Shown one piece after another: positions 8,354 through 15,138 of a stretch of 64,000 nucleotides of DNA (position 1 is the stretch's first letter; each line of letters starts with the position of its first letter). The notes beneath the pieces were generated by a model, which saw only the letters and a list, made by a program, of their open reading frames with translations, was not told where the DNA came from and ran no database searches. The translations under genes were made by a program, and so were the position numbers. This stretch comes from Embleya scabrispora DSM 41855 (GTDB lineage: Bacteria; Actinomycetota; Actinomycetes; Streptomycetales; Streptomycetaceae), in the NCBI RefSeq assembly GCF_000372745.1, contig NZ_KB889730.1, positions 131 through 64,130 of the forward strand, written 5' to 3'.

Positions 8354-9478
8354 TCAGAGGCCGGCGAGGTTCGCGGTGTGTTCCGCGATGGCGGGTGAGC
8401 AGGTCATCCCGCGTCCGCCGGGGCCGGTCACCAGCCAGGTCGCCGGGGCGACCTGCTCGCGGTGCACGACGCGGGCGGTGTCGGTGGTCTGCGCGTACAC
8501 CCCGGCCCAGCGGCGGCGCACGGCCGGCAGCGGGCGGCCGAGCAGCCCTGCGGCGACCTCGGCCAGGTGCTCGTAGGGCGCGGAGTCCACGTCGAAGGTG
8601 AACGGCTCGTCGTATTCGTGGGTGTCGCCGATGGTCAGGCCGCCGTCCAGGCGTTGGACCATCAGCAGCTGCATGCGGTGTTCGGCGGGCACCGGTGCCT
8701 GCGGGTGGGCGCTCCGGAGCGCTTCCAGCGCGGTGCCGGCGTAGGCCGGGTAGTAGCGGAAGCTGTCGCCGTCGGCGACCGAGGTGGTCAGCCGCTCGTC
8801 GAGCGGGTCGGTCTGCATCATCTGCAGGCGTACCCGGCGCACCGGCAGTTCGGGGGCCAGCTCGCGGACCAGGCCGGTCAGCCAGGCGCCGGTGCACAGC
8901 AGCACCAGGTCGCCCTCGTGGCTGTGTCCGTGGTCGTCGCGCACGCCGGTGCCGCTCGGCAGCAGGTCGCGCACCTCGCGGCCGGGCAGCCAGGTGTAGC
9001 GGCCGCCGGCCGCGAGGTGCGCGCGCAGCGCGGGCAGCGCGATCCGGGACTCGACCGCGCCGTCCCGCTCGCACCACAGCGCCGCGTCGAAGGTGCCGCG
9101 CAGCGCCGGGTTGTGCTCTCGGGCCTCGCCCGGGGTGAGCAGCTTGAGGCCGCGCTCGGCGGCGTCGGGGAGGGCGAGGGCCGCCTCGGCCACCGCGACC
9201 TCCTCGGCGCCTCGGCACACGGTGAGCGAGCCGTTGGGCCGAAAGCCGGTGCCGGGCACGTCGGCGCCGATCCGCTCCCACAGCTCCCTGGCCCGAAGCG
9301 CGGTGTGCAGTTCGTCGCCGCCGGCCCGGCCACCGATCCACACCAGGCCGAAATTGCGCACCGAAGCACCGCGCGCCTCGCGCTCGCGCTCGATGTGCAC
9401 GACCTCGTGACCTCGATCGATGGCCTGCCAGGCGTGCATGGTGCCCAGCACGCCACCTCCGACGACGATGACTCGCAC
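8354..9478 (-). CDS. FAD-dependent oxidoreductase of phosphonate catabolism (TIGR03364 type)
   Basis: A 374-residue glycine/sarcosine-oxidase-like flavoprotein. It starts at GTG 9478 behind GGAGG; the N-terminus MRVIVVGGGVLGTMHAW is the dinucleotide-binding GxGxxG motif, followed by the subgroup-specific GASVRNFGLVWIGG. The C-terminus GPGGRGMTCSPAIAEHTANL is the usual end of the fold. Members of this clade sit next to phosphonate genes. The likely reaction is oxidative deamination of 2-aminoethylphosphonate or an N-alkyl derivative to phosphonoacetaldehyde, the substrate of the neighbouring HAD enzyme; this reaction is inferred from context. No PhnW transaminase gene is present, so the flavoprotein would take its place. 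It is the first gene after the operator-rich gap at 9479-9619. Confidence 0.85.
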   Translation of the reverse strand: MRVIVVGGGVLGTMHAWQAIDRGHEVVHIEREREARGASVRNFGLVWIGGRAGGDELHTALRARELWERIGADVPGTGFRPNGSLTVCRGAEEVAVAEAALALPDAAERGLKLLTPGEAREHNPALRGTFDAALWCERDGAVESRIALPALRAHLAAGGRYTWLPGREVRDLLPSGTGVRDDHGHSHEGDLVLLCTGAWLTGLVRELAPELPVRRVRLQMMQTDPLDERLTTSVADGDSFRYYPAYAGTALEALRSAHPQAPVPAEHRMQLLMVQRLDGGLTIGDTHEYDEPFTFDVDSAPYEHLAEVAAGLLGRPLPAVRRRWAGVYAQTTDTARVVHREQVAPATWLVTGPGGRGMTCSPAIAEHTANLAGL

Positions 9479-9545
9479 CGGCTTCCTCCACGTTCTCGGG
9501 GGCGAATGCGACCAGCTTGGGAGTGGTCGATGCCGAGCATGCGGA

Positions 9546-9606
9546 GGCGATATGTCGCCCGGGTGAACAGTCCGTTAAGGTCCGAACCTGTTATCTTCTC
9601 GTTATC
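9546..9606 (-). promoter_or_regulatory. Operator/promoter region of the phosphonate operon
   Basis: The 141-base gap between the HutC-type regulator and the FAD oxidoreductase contains three motifs. On the minus strand there are two GATAAC copies exactly 11 bases apart (plus-strand GTTATC at 9590-9595 and 9601-9606), one helical turn. GTTCACCCGGG (plus 9558-9568) resembles one unit of the streptomycete PHO box. GGCGA/TCGCC form an inverted repeat with a four-base spacer (9546-9559). Any of these could bind the regulator or PhoP. A clear -35/-10 pair is not obvious. Confidence 0.4.
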
Positions 9607-9619
9607 AAACCCGCCGAGC

Positions 9620-10375
9620 CTACGCCCGCAGGCGCGTGGCGAAACCCATCCGGTCCCCTCGGAACAGCGCCCGGACCCGCTCGATGGGCACCCCCTCCGG
9701 GTCGTAGGACGTGCGCATCACCAGCAACATCGGCAGCGCCGGGTTGGTCTCCAGGAGCAGCGCCTCGCGCGGCGCGGCCAGCACCGTCTCCACGGTCTCG
9801 TCCATCTCCGCGAACACCACGCCCAGGTCCTTCTGCAGGCACAGGTACAGCGAGCCCTCCGGGCGCAGGACGTCCAACAGCGTGGGAAAACGGTCCAGCG
9901 GCAGGTAGGTGCTCTCCAGGCCGATCGGCTCGTCGTCGGCGAGCAGCACCCGCTCCAGGTGCACGGTCAGGTCGCCGGTGCGGATCCGCAGCCGGTCGGC
10001 CAGGTCGGACTGCGCGACGTGGTGTTCGAGGGTGACCACGCGGCGGCCCGGGGTCAGTCCCATCGAGCGCACCGCCTCGGTGTAGCTGCCGAGGCTGACC
10101 GGCTGCATGAGCTTGGGCGGCGCGACGTAGGTGCCCCGACCGCGGGCGGAGCGCAGCCGGCCCTCCATCACCAACTCGCCGATCGCCGCCCGCAGGGTGC
10201 TGCGGGCGACGCCGTAGGTCGCGGCGAGTTCGCGTTCGGAGGGCAACAACGCGTCCTCGCCCAACTCGTCCATGAGTTGGAGCAGGCTCATCTTCACCGT
10301 GTACGACTTGGGGACACGGCCGTGTTCGGGGACGCCGTCGCGATAGGGACGGGCCGTGGAGTCTGGGCTGGGCAC
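9620..10375 (-). CDS. GntR/HutC-family transcriptional regulator of the phosphonate operon
   Basis: A 251-residue regulator. The winged helix is at residues 35-90 with the GntR signature LLPSERELAATYGVARSTLRAAI and wing GRLRSARGRGTYV; the C-terminal two thirds form a UTRA ligand-binding domain ending MLLVMRTSYDPEGVPIERV. UTRA domains bind small organic effectors, so 2-aminoethylphosphonate or a breakdown product is a reasonable guess. GTG 10375 lies nine bases after the hpnB stop and lacks a clear ribosome binding site, so it is probably co-transcribed with hpnB or starts slightly later. It is co-directional with the whole uptake operon and precedes the operator-rich gap. Confidence 0.82.
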   Translation of the reverse strand: MPSPDSTARPYRDGVPEHGRVPKSYTVKMSLLQLMDELGEDALLPSERELAATYGVARSTLRAAIGELVMEGRLRSARGRGTYVAPPKLMQPVSLGSYTEAVRSMGLTPGRRVVTLEHHVAQSDLADRLRIRTGDLTVHLERVLLADDEPIGLESTYLPLDRFPTLLDVLRPEGSLYLCLQKDLGVVFAEMDETVETVLAAPREALLLETNPALPMLLVMRTSYDPEGVPIERVRALFRGDRMGFATRLRA

Positions 10376-10384
10376 GCACGGAGC

Positions 10385-11578
10385 CTATTCGGCTGGCGCC
10401 GGGTACGTGCGACCCTTCCACGCCGCACCCCGCCCGCGGGCGTGCCGAACCGCCGAGTGCACGGTCATGCCCAGGTACAGCGTGGCCGCGAACGGCAGCA
10501 ACACCGCCGCCGCGGCGGGCCGTTTGTAGTAGCGCACCATGGGCACGTAGGTCGCGGTCATCAGCGCCCACACGGCGAGCCCGAGCAGTGCGAGCGGGGC
10601 GTGTGCGCCGACGATCCCGGCGAACAATGCGACGGGTGCGGCCAGATAGACCAGGGCCAGGCCCACCACCGTGCCCGCGAGCAACAGCCAGGAATGCCTC
10701 AGCTGGGCGAACGCACTGCGCGCGACCATGTTCCACAGGTCGGCGAGCGCGGGGTAGGGCCGCACACTGTCCACGTGGTGTGCGGGGTCCGCGAGCACCA
10801 GTCGGATCCGGCCGCCGGAGCGCTTGATCGCGGTGCCCAGCGACACGTCGTCGATCACCGCGTCCCGGATCGCCGCCACGCCGCCGGCCCGCTCCAGGGC
10901 GGTGCGCCGGACCAGCACGCAACCGCCCGCGGCGGCCGCGACCCGCGAGTTCGGCCGGTTCACCCGGCGGAACGGGAAGAGCTTGCCGAAGAAGTACACG
11001 AAGGCGGGCACGATCAACTTCTCCCACCGGGTGTGTGTGCGCAGCCGGGCCATCACCGACAGCAGGTCGAGCCGGTCCCGCTCGGCCTCGCCGACCAGCC
11101 GGGCGAGCGAATCGGGCGCGTGCGCGATGTCCGCGTCGGTGAACAGGATCCAATCCACCTCGCCGACGGACTCGACGCCGTGCCGCAGCGCCCACACCTT
11201 GCCGGTCCAGCCCGCCGGCGGATCGCCCGGCGAGGTCACGGTCAGCGACACCCGGCCGGCCGCACCCAGCCGCCGGGCCACCTCGCCGGTCCCGTCGGTA
11301 CTGCCGTCGTCGACCAGGAGCACCCGGGCCCGGCCGGGAAAGTCCTGCGCGAGCAGCGTGGGCAGGCTGTCGCCGAGCACCGCCGCCTCGTCCCGGGCGG
11401 GCACGATCACCGCCACCGACGCGGCGTCGGCCGCCGTCCCGGTCGAGCCCGCCAGGCGCACGTCGGTGCGCCAGAACCAGCCATGGCACAGCGTCAGATA
11501 GAGCCAGGCGAGGCCGGACACGGCGGTGACCCACAACAAGACGTCCACATCGAAAGCCTGCCGGCTCGCCCGCGCCAC
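10385..11578 (-). CDS. hpnB: HpnB-type membrane glycosyltransferase (GT2)
   Basis: A 397-residue family-2 glycosyltransferase. An N-terminal membrane segment (LLWVTAVSGLAWLYLTLCHG) precedes the catalytic domain with IVPARDEAAVLGDSL, LLVDDGSTDGTGEVA and the metal-binding LFTDADIAH. Three or four membrane segments follow (LAGTVVGLALVYLAAPVALF and onward), and the protein ends in WKGRTYPAPAE. The arrangement WEKLIVPAFVYFFGKLFPFRRVN and the WKGR-YP tail are characteristic of the hopene-associated HpnB family, whose precise sugar and acceptor are not established. GTG 11578 has GGAAGGAG seven bases upstream. No squalene-hopene cyclase or other hopanoid gene is in the window. Confidence 0.82.
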   Translation of the reverse strand: MARASRQAFDVDVLLWVTAVSGLAWLYLTLCHGWFWRTDVRLAGSTGTAADAASVAVIVPARDEAAVLGDSLPTLLAQDFPGRARVLLVDDGSTDGTGEVARRLGAAGRVSLTVTSPGDPPAGWTGKVWALRHGVESVGEVDWILFTDADIAHAPDSLARLVGEAERDRLDLLSVMARLRTHTRWEKLIVPAFVYFFGKLFPFRRVNRPNSRVAAAAGGCVLVRRTALERAGGVAAIRDAVIDDVSLGTAIKRSGGRIRLVLADPAHHVDSVRPYPALADLWNMVARSAFAQLRHSWLLLAGTVVGLALVYLAAPVALFAGIVGAHAPLALLGLAVWALMTATYVPMVRYYKRPAAAAVLLPFAATLYLGMTVHSAVRHARGRGAAWKGRTYPAPAE

Positions 11579-11718
11579 CCGAGCGCTCCTTCCGGGTGAA
11601 GTCCGCGCGCGAACGGAGTCCTCGTCTCAAGAGCGTGCTCGCGCGGCCCGATAGCGGGTACGGGAACTGTTCTCGACAGCTGAGTGAACTACCCATCGGC
11701 AGAAGGGCGGTGCCCGTC

Positions 11719-11964
11719 ATGGGCGACGCGACGACGAGGACCCAGGAGCATGTTCGTGGCGGAGCCACCCGCCTGCAGGGATTCGAGGTCGGTACCCGCG
11801 TGCTCGTGCAGGTGGGTCTGAGTACCGGGCACATCGGCGAGGTGTGCGAGGTCTTCGCGGACGCGCATCGGCCGCCGCTGTCCCCGTACCAGTGGTACAC
11901 GGTGCGTTTCGCCGACGGCTTGCGCCCGCTGTATCGCCACGACGAACTCGTCGAGCTCTCGTAG
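11719..11964 (+). CDS. Small SH3/KOW-like protein of unknown function
   Basis: An 81-residue protein starting MGDATTRTQEHVRGG; a GTG at 11710 is an alternative start and an open frame reaches back to 11596 without a good start signal. The C-terminal 60 residues read like one small beta barrel: GTRVLVQVGLSTGHIGEVCE, then WYTVRFADGLRPLYRHDELV. The pattern of a glycine-rich turn followed by a 'YxVxFxDG' strand is typical of KOW/SH3-like modules. The function is unknown. It is divergent from hpnB with a 140-base gap and is a single-gene unit. Confidence 0.6.
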   Translation: MGDATTRTQEHVRGGATRLQGFEVGTRVLVQVGLSTGHIGEVCEVFADAHRPPLSPYQWYTVRFADGLRPLYRHDELVELS

Positions 11965-12204
11965 TCCCGTTCCCCCCGACCGGCCCCTTCCTTCGCTCTG
12001 CCGAGCTGCCCTCACAAACCGCGTGCGCCCGCGCCCCGATGGCGGGCGCACGCGGCATGCGACACCCGCGCGCCGCCCCGCGGCGGGACGAAAGGCGAGG
12101 TCGACGGGCCTTCGGCCGCGTGTCCAACGACACCGTCGGTCGGGTCTTGCGCTCGCACGCCCGCCGAGGCAGGGTGCGGGCACGGGATCTGAAAGGGCGT
12201 CAGA

Positions 12205-13113
12205 ATGACGATCAAGCTGGGCGTGATGGCGCCCTTCGCGGACGGTCTGATCACCTCCGGCGGCTTCCTGCGCGACTTCGCCGGGACGCTGGAGGAGTGC
12301 GGCGTCGAATCCGTATGGACCGTCGAACACGTCGTGGTCGCCGAGGACTACGAACCCCTGTACCCGTACTCGGATTCCGGTCGCACCCCCAGCGCCGCCG
12401 GCGTCGTGCCGATGCCCGACCCGCTGGAGACCATCGCCTTCCTCGCGGGCGCGTCGCGCACGTTGCGGTTCGGTACCGCGATGGTGGTCGCCCCCCTGCA
12501 CAGCCCGGTGGTGCTGGCCAAGCGGGTCGCCACCATCGACCGACACTCGGCGGGCCGATTGATGCTGGGCCTGGGCATCGGCTGGCAGAAGGAGGAATAC
12601 GCCGCGGTCGGCGCGTCCTTCGCCGAGCGCGGCGCCCGACTGGAGGAGTGCGTCGGCGCGATGCGCGCGCTGTGGGCCGACGCTCCCGCCACCTTCCGCG
12701 GCCGCTTCACCACCTTCGAGCGGGTGCACTGCCTCCCGCGCCCCGAACGCGGCACGGTACCGGTGATCCTGGGCGGCAACAGCGAGCCCGCCGTGCGCCG
12801 AGCGGGTCGGATCGGCGACGGCTGGTTCCCGTACACGATCACCGCCGAAGAGTTCGAGGCGCGCGCCGAATTGTTGCGCGCGTCGGCGGCTTCGGCCGGT
12901 CGGGCCGAGGACGCGGTCGAGATCACCGCGTGGCCCGGCTCGTGCGACCGGGACCTCCAGCACGACCCGAACTGGGTACGTCGGTTCACCGACGCGGGCG
13001 CGAGCCGCCTGGTGTTCGCGCCCAACCCCGCCGAACTGGCCGGGCCGGGTGGACTGGACACGCTGCGTGAGCGGATCGCGCAGTACCGCGAGGCAGTCCT
13101 GGACAAGTTGTGA
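12205..13113 (+). CDS. LLM-class F420-dependent oxidoreductase
   Basis: A 302-residue luciferase-like TIM-barrel enzyme. Family marks are the N-terminal strand KLGVMAPF, the segment GVESVWTVEHVVV, the LRFGTAMVVAPLHSPVVLAK block with the nonprolyl cis-peptide region, HSAGRLMLGLGIGWQKEEY and the C-terminal VILGGNSEPAVRRAGRIGDG. It closely fits the TIGR03619 F420-dependent group. Such enzymes oxidise alcohols or reduce activated double bonds with deazaflavin F420. It starts an operon: the next gene's GTG overlaps its stop (GTGA at 13110). The partners at 13110 and 13610 suggest a dedicated small-molecule pathway whose substrate cannot be told from sequence. Confidence 0.85.
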   Translation: MTIKLGVMAPFADGLITSGGFLRDFAGTLEECGVESVWTVEHVVVAEDYEPLYPYSDSGRTPSAAGVVPMPDPLETIAFLAGASRTLRFGTAMVVAPLHSPVVLAKRVATIDRHSAGRLMLGLGIGWQKEEYAAVGASFAERGARLEECVGAMRALWADAPATFRGRFTTFERVHCLPRPERGTVPVILGGNSEPAVRRAGRIGDGWFPYTITAEEFEARAELLRASAASAGRAEDAVEITAWPGSCDRDLQHDPNWVRRFTDAGASRLVFAPNPAELAGPGGLDTLRERIAQYREAVLDKL

Positions 13114-13613
13114 ACACCACCGCCGAACCCGCCCCCGAGACGGTGAACATCCTCGACCAGGTCACCCTGACGAACGATCAGGTGGCGCTGTGGCTGGGCC
13201 AGTTCCATGATCGTTACCTGCCCGGCGCGCAGCGGCGCGGGATGCGGTTGGAACGGGTCTGGCGCTCGCCGGCGGGCCGGGACGCGACCACCGTGCACAT
13301 TCTGTGGGTGTTGCCGGGCATTCGCGCCTTCTACAGGATGCGTGGTGCCGCGGCGGCCGACCCGGACGTCGCGGCGTTCTGGGCGGCCACCGACCGCTAC
13401 GCGTTGAATCGGCAACGTCGAGCGTTGCAACCGGCGATGCCCGAATTCGTGGACGCGCCGGAGCCGGACCCGGCGGCCCCGGACGCGGCCTCCACCACCG
13501 GGACGGGCCCCAAGTCCGGTGCGGCGGAAACGAATCCCACCGAGACCGATTCCGCCGCCGCGGCCCCCACCGAGGCGGGCCGCACCGTACACGGCACCGG
13601 AGCACACGCATGA
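13110..13613 (+). CDS. Hypothetical protein between LLM oxidoreductase and Dabb protein
   Basis: A 167-residue protein whose GTG start overlaps the oxidoreductase stop by four bases and whose stop overlaps the next ATG by four bases, so all three genes are translationally coupled. The first 110 residues look folded (WLGQFHDRYLPGAQRRGMRL, then DATTVHILWVLPGIRAFYRM and AAFWAATDRYALNRQRRAL) and could be an alpha/beta ferredoxin-like barrel of the EthD or NIPSNAP type, although no diagnostic motif is clear. The last 55 residues are a low-complexity Pro/Ala/Glu/Thr tail. The function is unknown; context suggests an auxiliary role to the F420 enzyme. Confidence 0.7.
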   Translation: MNTTAEPAPETVNILDQVTLTNDQVALWLGQFHDRYLPGAQRRGMRLERVWRSPAGRDATTVHILWVLPGIRAFYRMRGAAAADPDVAAFWAATDRYALNRQRRALQPAMPEFVDAPEPDPAAPDAASTTGTGPKSGAAETNPTETDSAAAAPTEAGRTVHGTGAHA

Positions 13614-14170
13614 CACGTTGGGTGGTGCTGGCCGCGACCATGCCCGGTTCCGGTCTCGATGGGGTGCGCTCGGCCGGTCCGGATCTGCCCGGCAGCGTCG
13701 GTGGGCACGGCTTCTCGTGGGATCTCGACGCCAACGCCGCTCCCGAACTGCCCACGCGTGCCGAGGCGGTCGCGCTGTGTCCGGTGCGCGCCGGGTTCGT
13801 GCCGCTGACCGGGCCCCGGATCAAGCGCACACTGTTGTTGACCGTGCGTGACGGCACATCCACCGACGTGCTCGCGGAGTTCGAGGCGGATCTGTCGGCG
13901 ATGCCGGAGCACATCGCGACCATCCGTTCGTGGGCGCTCTCCAGGGTGGCGGGGCGGGCCGGGCCGGCGTCGCCGTGGACGCATGTGTGGGAGCAGGAAT
14001 ACGCCACGGTCGAGGGGCTGACCGGCGAGTATCTGCTGAACCCCTATCACTGGGCGCATGTGGACCGCTGGTTCGACGGCGAGGTGCCCGGGTCGATCGT
14101 CGAGCCGCGCCTGGCACACGTCTTCCGCCGCAGCGATCCGCCGGTGCTCACCGCGGCCGCTTCTGATTGA
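13610..14170 (+). CDS. Dabb (stress-responsive alpha/beta barrel) domain protein
   Basis: A 186-residue protein. The first 60 residues are unassigned. The C-terminal 110 residues fit a Dabb dimeric barrel: RTLLLTVRDGTSTDVLAEFE as the first strand and helix, MPEHIATIRSWALSRVAG, WTHVWEQEYATVEGLTGEY and the terminal LNPYHWAHVDRWFD, with the usual tyrosine-x-x-x-P-x-H ending. Dabb proteins are small dimeric barrels that bind or transform hydrophobic small molecules. It is the last gene of the three-gene overlapping operon and converges with the DUF397 gene three bases away. Confidence 0.7.
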   Translation: MTRWVVLAATMPGSGLDGVRSAGPDLPGSVGGHGFSWDLDANAAPELPTRAEAVALCPVRAGFVPLTGPRIKRTLLLTVRDGTSTDVLAEFEADLSAMPEHIATIRSWALSRVAGRAGPASPWTHVWEQEYATVEGLTGEYLLNPYHWAHVDRWFDGEVPGSIVEPRLAHVFRRSDPPVLTAAASD

Positions 14171-14173
14171 CCG

Positions 14174-14380
14174 TCAATTTCGGCGCCCGACAAGGGCAAC
14201 CAACAGGTGGGTCCACTCTCGGTCGGTGAACCGCAGGACGGCGCAGGCGCGTTGCTTGGAGTCGCGCACCACCACCTCACAGGGGCGACGGTTCACCACT
14301 TCGACGCAGTTCCCCTGCACGCTGCTGTAGGAGCTCCGTCGCCATGTCGGCGCGTGGGTTTCCTGCGACAAGGTCGCCAT
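14174..14380 (-). CDS. DUF397 domain protein
   Basis: A 68-residue protein starting MATLSQETHAPTWRRSSYS. The DUF397 pattern is clear: WRRSSYSSVQGNCVEVV, then VVVRDSKQRACAVLRFTDREW and a hydrophobic C-terminus. An in-frame upstream ATG at 14494 exists but adds sequence unlike the family. DUF397 proteins are usually encoded next to an XRE regulator and often near an RsbW-like ATPase; here only the ATPase (divergent, 14646) is present and no XRE gene. The pair probably belongs to an orphan developmental or stress signalling set. Confidence 0.85.
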   Translation of the reverse strand: MATLSQETHAPTWRRSSYSSVQGNCVEVVNRRPCEVVVRDSKQRACAVLRFTDREWTHLLVALVGRRN

Positions 14381-14645
14381 CGGCCCGTCACCCCTGACTC
14401 GTCGAGGCCACGCCGACGGGCGAGCAGAACCCGCTTCCTCCATGTGAGGGCCGGGGACATCGCCCGATCGGGTGAACCGTGTACACGCGGACACCGAAGT
14501 GGCGGCGAGAGTTGCACCACCGGGTTTCGTGGAGCATCCTACCGAGCACCCTCACTTTACGCGCTTACAAGATCACTTAAAGCGACCGGACGGGGCGGGG
14601 CCGCTTGCGGGGGCAAACGCAGCCCACGCAACAGGAGGTAGCTGC

Positions 14646-15083
14646 ATGACCACCCTGGCCGATGCGGAAGTGGCGGATGCAGAGGACGAGATCAGCCCGA
14701 CCATCACGCTGCCGGCGATGCCCGCGTGCGTGTCCGCCGTGCGGGAGCATGTCCGCGTGGCTCTGACGGTCTGGGAGCTCGACTCCTTGTCCGACATCGC
14801 CGTACTTCTCGCCTCCGAACTGGCGACAAACGCCGTACGCCACGCGGGCCTGGGACGCCCGTTCAGCGTCGTGGTCCGCCGAGATCGCGCCCCCGACGGC
14901 GCCGCGTGCGTATGGATCGAGGTGCACGACACGGACAGCCGGACGCCACAGGTGGTCGAGGCCGGCGACGACGACACCAGCGGCCGCGGCCTGCTGCTGG
15001 TCGAATCACTCGCGGACGGCTGGGAGTCGGTCCCCGAACCCGGCGGCAAGTGTGTGCGCTTCCGGCTCGCGATGACCGCCTGA
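14646..15083 (+). CDS. RsbW/SpoIIAB-like ATP-binding protein
   Basis: A 145-residue GHKL-type ATPase with a strong ribosome binding site (AGGAGG, seven bases before ATG 14646). The N-box is LASELATNAVRHA, the G1 box is EVHDTDS and the G2 region is DTSGRGLLLVESLADGW. In this family the protein phosphorylates an anti-anti-sigma factor or binds a sigma factor; streptomycetes encode many such orphans with unassigned partners. It lacks a neighbouring sigma factor or STAS protein. It is divergent from the DUF397 gene across a 265-base gap that contains the lowest-GC stretch nearby (14555-14590). Confidence 0.85.
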   Translation: MTTLADAEVADAEDEISPTITLPAMPACVSAVREHVRVALTVWELDSLSDIAVLLASELATNAVRHAGLGRPFSVVVRRDRAPDGAACVWIEVHDTDSRTPQVVEAGDDDTSGRGLLLVESLADGWESVPEPGGKCVRFRLAMTA

Positions 15084-15138
15084 CCCCGCCCGCCCGGCAC
15101 CCCGCTCACCGCCACACTCGATCGGCGCGCCCTCCGGC

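Noticed and set aside
7581-9491. Minus-strand frame of 636 codons across the HAD and FAD genes
   Set aside because: Only the part from ATG 8258 has HAD motifs; the upstream part is Arg/Pro-rich antiphase sequence inside the FAD gene.
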